A DNA stretch of 39,833 nucleotides from assembly GCA_003427395.1 (NCBI GenBank), contig BFEA01000040.1:4673050-4712882 (forward strand), written 5' to 3'. Source of the stretch: Chara braunii (lineage: Eukaryota > Streptophyta > Charophyceae > Charales > Characeae). Each line of letters begins with the position of its first letter. Position 1 is the stretch's first letter. This document shows, in pieces, positions 8,218-18,316 of this stretch. The notes beneath the pieces are model-generated. The model saw nothing but the letters and a program-made list of their open reading frames with translations, searched no databases and had not been told where the DNA came from. The position numbers were made by a program, and so were the translations under genes.

Positions 8218-11200
8218 GATCAAGATAGTGAGCTGGAACTTAAGAGGGTTGGGGAACACCTCCAACCGGTTCAAACGCGAAAGATTTAAATCATGGGAAA
8301 AAAAAGAGAACCCGCACATTATCTGCATACAGGAAACGAAGCTAAATGGGGCCAAATTGGAAAAATTATAGTACTGGTGGGATGGCCCGAAATTCGGAGC
8401 CCCTGCGGACGGATCCAAGGGAGGAGTCGCGATTCTCATACACAAGGACCTAGACACACAGATTCTTGACACATTTCAAGACCCAAACCGCAGATGGGTC
8501 TGGGTGAAAATGACGGTAGGGGAGGAGGATTGGGCGATCATGTCCAACAGAAAAATTCCCATGAGAAATGAAAGTTGAAAAAACATTCCACATAAAAAAA
8601 ATCCTTCATATTTATAAATTATAAATTATCATTCCAATGTTTGTCCAATTCTAAAATTTCCAATTCAATTTGATAAGTTCCCGTCTAATTATGAGTTTTC
8701 CCTTCCAACTACATTTATTTGTTCAAGATGGAATGAAAGTTTGGACGAGTTTATGAAATATTTTAATTAGATTTACATTCTACTACAACAAATATCATCT
8801 AATTTAGATTAGATTAACCTATTTATGACTGGAAATCCTTACTTAGAATGGCAGTCCAATTAAAATATTTCATGAACTCATCCAGACTTTCATTCCATCT
8901 CTAGCATGCAGTTCAAATAAGAAGGGATACCCCATTCTTGGAAGGAAAGTTTTCAAGTAAGACGAAAAATTTTAAAATTGGAATGACATTTTTTAAGATG
9001 GAATGAAAATTTAAAATTTAGAATGTAATTTTACTCTAGAATGATTATTTAATTCTGGAAAATTTTTCTGTTATCTGTGTATGCCCCTGTGGAATACACA
9101 GATATGATAAATTTATTCTCAGCACTCCCAACCCACCTCCCGGATGTGGATAACCTTGTGATTGCAGGGGACTGGAACACCACCCTCAACCCGGGGTTAG
9201 ATTCCCCGTCCACTACCCCTATCCGCCATTATGCGCGCATGCTTTCCTGTTTTATGGAAGCGCAAGGGCTCATCGACGTCTTTAGAACCCTGCACCCAGA
9301 GACTCCGGGGTACACATGGTACGGCCCCGAACCAACAGCCTAGGTCCTCCCGCCTAGCAGGAGACTGGATTTCATCCTTGCAAGGGGAGTGGCTTGGGAC
9401 AGGTGCATTTGGAGTGATATGCTCAACGAACACTTGTCGGACCACTGCCCAGTAGGGATGGAAATACTGGCTAGGGACCAGTTTGATAGGATCAGGCCGC
9501 CTTTTCGCCTCAACACTAGACTGCTCAAAGACCTGGGCATCCCGGCCTGGGTCAAGGAGCAAATGACAAAATGGATGCTAGCAAAGGATTTATTCCACCA
9601 CGAACACGCTTGGGCCGAAACTGGGATAAACATCATCACCTCAGCTCTTAACACATTCTCAAGGATAAAGGCTGCTAACAGAACCTGGTCCGAACTCAAG
9701 ATCTGTCGGAGGATAGCGGAGGCTGAACAAAATATGGGAAAGGATGTATTCTCAGATCATTTCTGGTCGAACCAAAGATCAGAGAACATTGCATTGTTAG
9801 AAACGCTAGAGATCAAGAAAGAGGAGGACTGGCTACTATGGCTCAAGGTCAGAGGGTTGATAGGGTACGACAGAATGACTAGGGATACGTTCAGGGCCCT
9901 CATCCTAAGCCAAGCTAAGCCCGTCATACATGAACTAGCACATCCGTTCACTCCATCGGACCCAGTATCCTCCAATACGGAAATCATGTGTGAGTATGCA
10001 CTTGCATACTTCAGAGACATTGTCTCCACTAGGAGGCCACATGACACAATAAATATTGATCTCTCATCCACATCATGATTTTGGGAAAGTACAAAAATCA
10101 GTATCCCCCACACGGCCAGAGACGCATTGGACGCTTCGTTTTCTCAACAGGAACTCCACCAGGCAGCAAAGAAGATGGCAAGCGGTAAGTGCCCCGGAGC
10201 TGATGGTTTGCCGGTGGAACTCTTCCTATGTGCATGGGAAGCATTCTCGCCATTTCTTTGCCAAATATATAACAACACCCTTTCATCCGAGTCTCTCCCT
10301 ACCGGGTGGCTGAAGGGGGTCATCTCCCTCCTTTACAGAAAAGGGGATAAGAGAGAGGTCCGAAACTATAGACCTATCTCAGTGCTAAATGTGGCATACA
10401 AGATCCTCGCTAAAGCACTGACCATTAGACTGGCAGACCTCCTACCCGACTTGGTGGGAAGAGAGCAAGGGGCATTTGTCAAAGGGCGTTCGATCTTTGA
10501 TAACATATTGTCTACAATGCAAGCCCTGGAAATCCTAGACTCGAAACAAATGAACTTTGCCATCCTTCTTCTAGACATGGAGAAGGCATATGACAAGGTT
10601 GGTTGGGCATTTGTCACAACCACACTTAGGAAAATGGGGTTTGGCGAGGGGTTCATCACATGGGTAAGAGCAATGCACGTCGAAACGTCCTCGATGGTCA
10701 TGGTGAATGGTAAACTTTATAGACCTTTCCCCCTCTCTAGGTCATTAAGGCAGGGCTGTCCCCTAGCCCCATTGTTATTTGTTGTTCAATTAGAAGTGCC
10801 GATGTCAAATATAAGGAACAACGATGCCATTGAGGGCCTGAGTATCCCCCACTCCATCCAATGGAAAGGGGGGGCCCTGGCGGATGATCTCACGATCGCA
10901 TGTTCCAACACACAGCCCTCAATGGACGCCCTGAGGGGAGTCTTAGACGATTACTGTGGCCTCTCAGAAGCCTCGATCAATTGGCAAAAATCTACTTACC
11001 TCCTCCCTGCCCCCTTCGAGATCTGCACGGACTGGGGCCTCAAGGAGGTCCCAGCAAACAGCTCTGAGAGATTCCTGGGGGTACAGGTGTCGCTCCGAGA
11101 CTGTTCTAGCATGCAAGGCTCCCTTCTAGTTGAAAAAGTCACTGCAAGGATTCTAGGCTGGGCCCGCAACTTCAGACTGTCGTTATTTGGCAGGGCTCTA

Positions 11201-12972
11201 GTCATCTCCTCCGCGGCATTCGCGATCCTCTGGTACCCCTTAACGGTCAACCTATTAGGGGAAGAAGCCTACCGCAGAATAAAGTACGTGGCTGCCAGGT
11301 TTCTTTGGAAGCCTGCAGCCTCGGAAATCCAGGGTTACATCAGCAAACTGGCATGGGAATCTGTGTGCTTCCCCAGGGACGAGGGCGGGCTAGGCATTCT
11401 GGATCCAATCCAACAGAATTATGCATTATTGGCAAAGTGGCCAATACAGGCCATGTTTGACCCTGAGAACAAATGCTGGAAAGCATTGGCCGTGTTTATC
11501 CTGATGGAGGAGTGGGAACTCACTCACCACTCCCACGTGTGGCTGTGTTTCTTTATTAAATCATACCGTAACAGGCAGATCAGATCAAAGGTCTGGAAAA
11601 ACATCATTGCTGCCTGGAACAAGGTCAGACCAAGCCGGATTGCTGAGCCGGTCTCTCGCTCTCAGATACTAAATGAGATTCTATTTGAAAACGACTGCAT
11701 CAGGACCCTGCAGGGTGGACCCCTACTGGCGGATACCACGCCTGGTGCATTCGGCAGATCATGGATCGAGAAAGGGCTCATCCAGATCAAGGACATATGC
11801 GACCCTCTGACTGGGAACTGGATCACCCTGGATTTATTACGGTCAAAAGCCCCACGGCTCCACAATCTGGATCTGAACTTTAGTAAGCTCAAGAGGGCTA
11901 TTCCCCCTCACTGGGCAGCAGCCCCAGACCAGACTCTGACTGGGCCCTAGGCACCTGGTTACGGTACCCCTCAGAAAACAGTACATTCTGGAAAATACTG
12001 GGACCGGATCTGAGGCACGCCACAAAGGCCCAGAAGTGGATCCTCCCCATAAGGGGCCATACGGGGGGACCCCTGACTCTCAGCGAGGAGGGGGTGATCC
12101 CCCCGACATCACAGTGGGAGGAAGTGAGGGTGCATGAGACCCCATCCGCCCAAAGTACACTGTGTACACTGATCCCAGTCGAGGCTACCACTCTGGAAGT
12201 GGAACCCCTCATTCAAGGCTGGGCACCCTGGGCCACCCAATCCAAAGGTCCTCAGGCGGTACCGTTACTCAGCTACAAACCCAAGACAGGGGTTAAATGC
12301 CTGCGAGCTACAAAGAAAAAGAAACCACTGTCAACCTTAAAGAGAAAAGCAACTGCCTTACAGATAACCCTTCCAAAGGACGCAGACCTGTGCAAATTCT
12401 GGAAGGGCCTGAAGAGAATCCCATCTCAACGCCAACTCAATGCCGCGATTATGTGGTTGCAATCCATGAACATCACTGCAACGGCAGTCTGGCTAAAAGC
12501 CAGGGGTCTCTCCATACCGGACACTTGCTGTAGATGTAACTGGGCCTGGGAATCAGCAGCCCACCTCTGGCTGTACTGTCCCAAGTCATCGGAGATCTGG
12601 GAATGGTGGAAGGACAGATGGAGACTTCTGGACGGAAACAACTCAGACTGGTCTGACAACTTTATCATTCAGGGCCTAGCCGACAATGAAGACCCACTCA
12701 CGAGTGGAAAGAACTACATCTTATCCACCTGCAGGGGGATAACCATGGCGGCCATCTGGTGGGCAAGGAATGACCTCTTGTTCAAAGGGGAAAACCATGT
12801 CAGGCATCACATCTGTAACAGAATACTTCCGGACCTCCGGACCACGATAATGTCAGACTGGAGTTCCAAAAATTTCATTTGGTTCAGTAAGACCTGGGCC
12901 TGCAAGGGCTCCTTTGCCTCCCTGAGAGCGGATGGGAAAATGACGGTGGCCAGCTGGCTTAGGAGTACCTAG
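8201..12972 (+). pseudogene. LINE ORF2: APE endonuclease, reverse transcriptase, zf-RVT (broken)
   Basis: ATG 8201 overlaps the end of ORF1 by 17 bases in the +1 frame. Endonuclease motifs are SWNLRGLGN (near 8231), CIQETKL (near 8324), GGVAILI (near 8423), VYAP (9077), AGDWN (near 9164) and SDHCPV (near 9437). Reverse transcriptase motifs are YRPISVLN (10367), LDMEKAYDK (10571), RQGCPLAP (10751) and LADD (10877), where YADD or FADD is usual. The C-terminal knuckle is C-x2-C-x8-H-x4-C at 12526-12579. Breaks are TAG 8369, TAG 9341, TGA 10076, a frameshift at about 11920-11950 (frame 2 to frame 1), and the foldback element at 8548-9070 between the IMSN and VYAP codons. The final stop is TAG 12970. 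Confidence 0.9.
8548..9070 (+). mobile_element. Foldback element FB, copy 1 (inserted in LINE ORF2)
   Basis: This AT-rich segment of about 523 bp is wholly unlike the GC-balanced LINE around it. Its ends read CAGAAAAATTCCC and GGAAAATTTTTCTG (inverted). Inner arms 8726-8771 and 8853-8900 are long imperfect inverted repeats (GATGGAATGAAAGT with ACTTTCATTCCATC). Two related copies lie at 24028-24540 and 33531-33927 in the opposite orientation. The exact 3' end could extend to 9076, since AGATAACAG precedes the TIR here and AGATATACAACAAC in copy 2. No clear target duplication is visible. No protein is encoded, so it is a non-autonomous element. Confidence 0.85.
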
Positions 12973-13059
12973 GCCCCAGGGTAGTTTTTACCTCCTCTCT
13001 GTCTTCATTATTTTTTGTCCATCTGTGAATTTGTTGCTTAAAGGGAAGGTGGTTTTATG

Positions 13060-13216
13060 GGAAGCTGGACCCGGTTTCCAGCTTAGATTAGGCCTGTCTC
13101 TTATACACATCTAGATGTGTATAAGAGAAAGAATGCTGGCAAGACTTCCTTGAACAAGCCTTTCTTATGTCAATCCCAACTTTGTATGAGGGACGCTGGA
13201 CCCGTTTTCCAGCAGG
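13060..13216. repeat. Paired CTGGACCCG...CCAGC motifs in the LINE 3' UTR
   Basis: GCTGGACCCGGTTTCCAGC (13065-13083) and GCTGGACCCGTTTTCCAGC (near 13196-13214) are near-identical and each is self-complementary at the ends (CTGGA/TCCAG). They lie on either side of the adapter junction. They may be natural 3' UTR hairpins or a duplication created by the assembly join. Confidence 0.5.
13094..13131. other. Nextera mate-pair junction adapter (Tn5 mosaic ends) left in assembly
   Basis: CTGTCTCTTATACACATCT (13094-13112) is the 19-base Tn5 mosaic end. It is followed at once by its inverted copy (13113-13131), with one mismatch at 13129 (A for C). This head-to-head arrangement is the Nextera mate-pair circularisation junction. 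It is a library artefact, not biology, so the join between 13093 and 13132 should not be trusted. Confidence 0.95.
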
Positions 13217-13305
13217 TGATGCTCCCCACCAATAGATTGGAGCCTCTCCCTAGGTGCTAGTGGTGACTGCTCCTATCAGCACCACTAACACTGGAGGGGG
13301 GTTTT

Positions 13306-13344
<39 letters not shown>

Positions 13345-13348
<4 letters not shown>

Positions 13349-13359
13349 ATCAGTGGACG
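13345..13359. repeat. LINE target-site duplication, right copy
   Basis: AGAGATCAGTGGACG follows the poly(A) tract and equals 4025-4039. The first A may belong to the tail. Confidence 0.85.
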
Positions 13360-13495
13360 GAGGCCCTCGATCGTGGGCCTCTCGCTCCACTACTCTCTAC
13401 ATGCATAAAAGACAAAAATCATTCATGGCGGTGCATCTTTCCATGTTCTAGCGGTCGATTCACTCTCCTTATGCACATCTCGAGAGTAGAGGACC
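13360..13495. mobile_element. Right half of the split GC-hairpin element
   Basis: It contains GGAGGCCC, TCGATCGT, GGGCCTC and CTCCACTACTCTC, then ATGCATAAAAGACAAAAATCA, CATGGCGGTG and CCATGTTCTAGCGG. These pair with 3888-4039 across the LINE. The apex has two inward-facing GGCCTC ends, as also seen at 14955-15000 and 17585-17612. Confidence 0.8.
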
Positions 13496-14274
13496 AAGTC
13501 CCCATGTCTGCTGGACGGCAAAATGACAGAATCTGCTTGGAATGTTATTCGAATCTTCAGACGTCTTCTTGACCTTCCACAGAGCATCACCTCCGAGGCA
13601 AGGCGAGTGCCGTCAAGGGCAATGGGAGGCCCTTGCAACCTACCATAGGCCATCGGCCCGCCTATTTTATTATTTATTTATCACTGATACGCCCCGACCA
13701 GCCTTTTTTTTTTTTTTTTTTTTTTTAACCAACCAAGTTTTTGTTTTTTTTTTTGGGGACCCAGCCAAGTATTGGGCTTCGCTGGGACCTTGTCCCACTA
13801 GCTCCTTTGAGCTAGGTCAACGTGGGGTTTTCGAGCCTGTGGAGATGCACGTCATCCAATTCATCTAACGGTCCGTTTTTAATAAAAAGTGCAATAGAGA
13901 CCATCTTCGCTTTTTCTTATAACAAAAAACAGAAATAAATCCTTTCTCTCCAATACTACTACCCCTACCCTCGCCACTTTCCGTTGAACTAGCTGTCTCC
14001 TTTTTTTGAGACAGGTAGTTCAAAGACCCTCTTGTTCACCCAACAGGCGTTTTTCAAGAGAAACTGTACGAGCCTCCTTCCGTTTGCCATTTTTGGACGG
14101 GATTCGGGCACCTCTTCATTTTCTGCTGTGGAAGTGCCCGTATGCCACTCCAATTTTGAAAAATGAAAAACCAGAACAATTGTATTCCTGCCATTTATAA
14201 ATGCATTTCTCATTTGAAATTGAATTAAAATGATTTTTTTAAGCTGTCGCACTGTTGAGCTGCCTCAACTAAAC
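13496..14274. other. Unassigned intergenic DNA
   Basis: No gene is recognised. It holds a T tract at about 13705-13726 and a GTCCCACTAGCTC...GAGCTAGGTC hairpin near 13791-13818, related in wording to the 3719-3892 hairpin. The small open frames have no detectable motif. Confidence 0.5.
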
Positions 14275-14785
14275 GCTGCAAGGGCCTCGTTCCACTACCC
14301 TCGACTTGAAAAAAATCTCAAGGGCAGCCCTATGGGTGCCCTTGAGTCAAATCGTAATTGAAAAATACTAGAAGTCGTCGCCGTTCCACTACACCCTGCA
14401 GTTCCCGCTCCCAAGAGGAGCGGGAAAATGTGCACCCCTGTTTGTCACGGAATTTTCACAACCCAGGTCCATCCCTGGGCCCCGACAACCGCGACTGGCA
14501 AAAAAAAAAAAAGAAAAGAACCGGACGGGGGGGCTGAACTGCTGCCTGGCAATATGCGCCGCCGTTTCCAAGAAATTTCAAGTCACCTCCGGGAGGTGAC
14601 TTGAAAATTGGCCGAAGTTGCCTCGGCACCCTACGGCCGCCCTCGAGTTTCAGAGCGGGGTTTTGTTGAGGCGGGAAGCTTCATCGCTTTCCAATCGTGA
14701 TTAACACATCTCAAGGGCCTAGTGGAACGGCGCCGCCCTTGAGATTTTTTCAAGTCAAGGGTAGTGGAACGAGGCCCCAAGTGGA
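14275..14785. mobile_element. Foldback element with GGGCCTCGTTCCACTAC ends
   Basis: The left end 14281-14325 (GGGCCTCGTTCCACTACC, then GACTTGAAAAAAATCTCAAG) is the near-perfect reverse complement of 14733-14778 (CTTGAGATTTTTTCAAGTC, then GGTAGTGGAACGAGGCCC). It carries inner hairpins: GTTCCCGCTCC/GGAGCGGGAA near 14400-14426, and a 14-bp palindrome at 14577-14605 (TTCAAGTCACCTCC, G, inverse). It encodes no protein. It is a non-autonomous DNA element by structure; the superfamily is not assigned. Confidence 0.75.
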
Positions 14786-14827
14786 ATAAGGTCCCTGCCC
14801 TACCATCGGGCACACATAAATCGAGAA

Positions 14828-15050
14828 ATATGGTGGTAGACCTTCCTCGGCCTTTTGGCGTGGTAGCCCTTCCTCGGCCTTTTGGCTAAGGGGATGGCGT
14901 CTCGTCCCATGTTGAAGCGGAAGATCCATTCTCATTTTGCACGTCTGGTGAGTAGTGGAGCGACCCCCATTGGGCCTCACTCCACTACTCTCGAAATGTG
15001 CAAAACGAGAGCGCATCTTCCGCTAGAACATGGAAAGATACACCACCATG
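14828..15050. mobile_element. GC-hairpin element carrying a U2-like insert
   Basis: The left arm (ATGGTGG at 14829, CCCATGTTGAAGCGGAAGAT, TTTTGCACGT, GAGTAGTGGAGCGA) pairs with the right arm 14978-15050 (CTCCACTACTCTCGAAATG, AAAACGAGAGCGCATCTTCC, TAGAACATGG, CACCACCATG). It is the same family as 3888-4039/13360-13495 and 30370-30570. About 60 extra bases in the left arm contain the U2-like duplication. Confidence 0.75.
14841..14890 (+). other. Duplicated U2 snRNA 5'-end-like sequence
   Basis: CTCGGCCTTTTGGCTAAG at 14873-14890 equals the conserved 5' stem-loop I region of U2 snRNA. With the preceding CCTTC it differs from plant U2 at one base over about 23. A second, shorter copy (CCTTCCTCGGCCTTTTGGC) lies at 14841-14859. 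The next conserved U2 segment (ATCAAGTGTAGTATCTG, with the branch-site-pairing region) is absent, so this is not a U2 gene. It is probably a truncated retro-copy or a U2-derived repeat. Confidence 0.6.
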
Positions 15051-15068
15051 ATTTTATTATTATTATTA

Positions 15069-15104
<36 letters not shown>

Positions 15105-15106
15105 TT
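15047..15106. repeat. (ATT)n microsatellite
   Basis: A run of TTA/ATT trinucleotides with one interruption. The DNA 15107-15394 after it shows no recognisable gene. Confidence 0.9.
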
Positions 15107-15391
15107 AAAATCTTTGATGGCTCCATTCTATTCGTGGGGAGCTTCACATGCTAGAAAACGGGTCCAGCGTCCCGTACATAGGAATGATCAACAGTTCAAC
15201 CCGAACACAACTGAGAGCATTAGTCAGCTTCACTTCCTGAGATCTTGCTCGTTAGTCTAAGTACATCCTATGTATAGCTGTTCTCCTTTAAAGGGCGGTG
15301 GAATACTTTTCTGAAGCTGTTCGAAAGTTTCGATAAGAACTGAATGGCTACTCAGCTCCCAATCAAATCGTCTTCCCTGCACTTCACGTTC

Positions 15392-15394
<3 letters not shown>

Positions 15395-15459
<65 letters not shown>

Positions 15460-16390
15460 NNNNNNNNNNNNNNNNNNNNNNNNNNNNNNNNNNNNNNNNN
15501 NNNNNNNNNNNNNNNNNNNNNNNNNNNNNNNNNNNNNNNNNNNNNNNNNNNNNNNNNNNNNNNNNNNNNNNNNNNNNNNNNNNNNNNNNNNNNNNNNNNN
15601 NNNNNNNNNNNNNNNNNNNNNNNNNNNNNNNNNNNNNNNNNNNNNNNNNNNNNNNNNNNNNNNNNNNNNNNNNNNNNNNNNNNNNNNNNNNNNNNNNNNN
15701 NNNNNNNNNNNNNNNNNNNNNNNNNNNNNNNNNNNNNNNNNNNNNNNNNNNNNNNNNNNNNNNNNNNNNNNNNNNNNNNNNNNNNNNNNNNNNNNNNNNN
15801 NNNNNNNNNNNNNNNNNNNNNNNNNNNNNNNNNNNNNNNNNNNNNNNNNNNNNNNNNNNNNNNNNNNNNNNNNNNNNNNNNNNNNNNNNNNNNNNNNNNN
15901 NNNNNNNNNNNNNNNNNNNNNNNNNNNNNNNNNNNNNNNNNNNNNNNNNNNNNNNNNNNNNNNNNNNNNNNNNNNNNNNNNNNNNNNNNNNNNNNNNNNN
16001 NNNNNNNNNNNNNNNNNNNNNNNNNNNNNNNNNNNNNNNNNNNNNNNNNNNNNNNNNNNNNNNNNNNNNNNNNNNNNNNNNNNNNNNNNNNNNNNNNNNN
16101 NNNNNNNNNNNNNNNNNNNNNNNNNNNNNNNNNNNNNNNNNNNNNNNNNNNNNNNNNNNNNNNNNNNNNNNNNNNNNNNNNNNNNNNNNNNNNNNNNNNN
16201 NNNNNNNNNNNNNNNNNNNNNNNNNNNNNNNNNNNNNNNNNNNNNNNNNNNNNNNNNNNNNNNNNNNNNNNNNNNNNNNNNNNNNNNNNNNNNNNNNNNN
16301 NNNNNNNNNNNNNNNNNNNNNNNNNNNNNNNNNNNNNNNNNNNNNNNNNNNNNNNNNNNNNNNNNNNNNNNNNNNNNNNNNNNNNNNNNN

Positions 16391-16445
<55 letters not shown>

Positions 16446-16462
16446 ACACACACACACACACA
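15395..16462. repeat. (CT)n microsatellite interrupted by an N gap, then (CA)n
   Basis: CT repeats at about 15395-15459 and 16391-16444 flank 931 Ns (15460-16390). A (CA)n tract at 16446-16462 follows. The gap is simply unsequenced; its length may be an estimate. Long frames of X residues across it are meaningless. Confidence 0.95.
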
Positions 16463-17524
16463 ACCTCATAGACTCTCTCCTTCCCCCCTTTCCCACCATT
16501 TCTGTTCTAAGCTGGTGTAGACTAAAATTGTTTCTCGTGTCTGTCGCCTGTTCTTCCTCCTCCGCCTGGTCAACATTTCGTGTTGTTGATGCTATGGTTT
16601 TTTTTCTCTTTTCTTTTTCCCTTCCGGACGATAGGCTGCAGCGAAGATAAACCTTTCCCAGGAGCACAAACACGACTGCAATCCTTAACACCAACTTCAA
16701 GTTGATGAAGTCCTGGATCATGTGCAGTCAATCACGATCGCGAGATCTCGATGCGTTCTTGATCATTACCTTTATCTTGGTCCCGTTTTTTATCCTCGTC
16801 GCTTCGTGATCTTGTTCTTGAACGCTATTCTGAACCTGAGGACAACGATTGTCACAAACTTGATCCAAAATGCTCATGCTTTCAATCGTTGTAGGCTTGT
16901 AGCCCACTCACCAACTTCTTTTGCCATCTCCTAGCCCTCGTCATGCGCTGATCATCACTGTTTGAAACCAAAACGATTATGATCTCATCATCACACTTTT
17001 GACATCTTCCACATCTCCTTCTTCTGCGTCTTCTACCCTGCATTGCCTAGAATTCTGATGCCTTTCAAAGACTTATCTCTCAGGATGGGTCTTGTTACTT
17101 GTGTCTTTCTTCTGAGTCCTGACTCCCATCTTGCTTTGTTTCCATAGACTCTCCAGCCTTCATTCTTGGAAAATGGAGCAAAAACATCCGTTTCAAGTGA
17201 AAAGCTGCAAAGAGTTTTCGACTTCCCATTTTTGAATTACAGTTCCAAGTGTTGCATGGGAAGCACGCTGGCTTCCAACGTTCTTCGGCTCGACATGTTC
17301 GGTGTGTTCGCGGAGTTTTAGGAACCCACTATGTATAAGGAATAACTCCACAGCCCATTACATCCCCACCTCTTCCTCCCCCTTCCCTAGGACAAGTGCA
17401 TGCCACTGGTGCTCAAGCTCACGTCGAAGCTTGACGGTTGCGGGACACGCCTTCCCCGTGCTGAGCGCCCCGGGGCATGGTGTGTGAACTCCGCCCCAGC
17501 GCGCGTGTCGTGAGGGCAAAGCGC
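16463..17524. other. Unassigned DNA
   Basis: Mixed-composition sequence with no recognised domain in any frame and no clear repeat. The short frames at 16722-16934 and 17302-17487 show no motif. Confidence 0.5.
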
Positions 17525-17618
17525 TACAGCGCCGCTTTACACCACCATGATTTTTGTCCTTTGTGCATGTCGAGAGTCGTGGAGAGAGGCTCATTGGGGC
17601 TCACTGCACTACTCTAGA
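17525..17618. mobile_element. Partial GC-hairpin element
   Basis: ACACCACCATGATTTTTGTC, then CTTTGTGCATGTCGAGAGT, then GTGGAGAGAGGCTC, ATTGG and GGCTCACTGCACTACTCT reproduce the arm and apex of the elements at 3988-4039/13360-13432 and 14955-15050. The second arm is replaced by the tandem repeat beginning at 17611. Confidence 0.65.
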
Positions 17619-17875
17619 TTCGGGTTGTTACTTGAGTGTGGCATGGCTGCACTTACTCAAGAAATGAGCGCTCGAAAGCCTATTCTAGAGTTGTCAGAAC
17701 GACTCTAGAAAGGTAGTAGAGTCGTCATCGCTCCACTACTCTAGATTCGAGCTTTTTCTTGAGTGCGACATGGCTGCACTTACTCAAGAAATGGGCGCTT
17801 GAAAACCTGTTCTAGAGCTGTCAGAACGACTTTATAAAACTAATAGACTCGTCATTGCTCCACTTACTCCATAAG
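17605..17875. repeat. 127-bp tandem duplication
   Basis: ACTCTAGATTCG begins at 17611 and again at 17738. Both units share GGCTGCACTTACTCAAGAAA and a TTCTAGAG...TGTCAGAACGACT block, and a third partial unit starts near 17865. The TCTAGA hexamer is over-represented through to 18120. Confidence 0.85.
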
Positions 17876-18189
17876 TTCGCTCTATATTTTTCATTTCTTG
17901 AGCTGTAAGAGCCGGTAGGTCCTTCTCACTCGAGATTTACCTAGAGTACCAGCCCAAGCTGGCGCTGTCCTGTAGTGAAATGGCCGAACTAAAAAAGTGA
18001 CGGAGCAGCTCTAGCCTTTTTAGAGTCTAGAGCTAGTGCAGCTTTGCGTAGATTTTATGACTTTTTGTGACTCTCACAGCTCTAGAACGACTCTAGAAAT
18101 TTTTCACGAGTCTAGAATAGTGCAGCAAGCCCTATTGTCTTTCAAACCTTCTCCGAGAAGGTGCCTTTGCACCGTTTCGGCCACCGGCT

Positions 18190-18316
18190 GAGCGTCCAGT
18201 AAGTAGTAGGGCCAACACGCACCATTCACCATCCGCCAACATCTTCAAATGCATCTGGAAATGGATCTCTCCAAATGCATTTGAAATTTTGGCAGATGGC
18301 GGGTGGTGCAACGAGG
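18190..18316. mobile_element. Small foldback element
   Basis: The left arm CACCATCCGCCAACATCTTC, AAATGCAT (about 18226-18254) pairs with the right arm ATGCATTT, GGCAGATGGCGGGTGGTG (about 18275-18308). The right end reads GTGCAACGAGGCCC, close to the GTGGAACGAGGCCC end of the element at 14275-14785. Confidence 0.7.

Larger units (their letters stand above)
4040..13345 (+). mobile_element. Non-LTR retrotransposon (LINE), near full length, inactive
   Basis: About 9.3 kb, on the plus strand. It has a 5' leader with about 299-bp internal repeats (4040-5658) and a long ORF1 (5659-8217). ORF2 (8201-12972) follows with APE endonuclease, reverse transcriptase and zf-RVT. A 3' UTR leads to an A tract at 13307-13345, and 15-bp target-site duplications flank the whole. 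The family copies itself by nicking DNA with the endonuclease and priming reverse transcription at the nick. Architecture and knuckle types match plant L1-like elements. Multiple nonsense codons, a frameshift and a foldback insertion (8548-9070) make it inactive. A sequencing adapter lies in the 3' UTR at 13094-13131. Confidence 0.9.

Noticed and set aside
12094-12972. Separate gene encoding a zinc-knuckle protein
   Set aside because: Reading upstream in the same frame joins the end of LINE ORF2; it is the zf-RVT C-terminus after a frameshift.
15257-16471. Open frames of about 370-400 codons on both strands
   Set aside because: They consist of Ns and CT/GA repeat; no real coding content.
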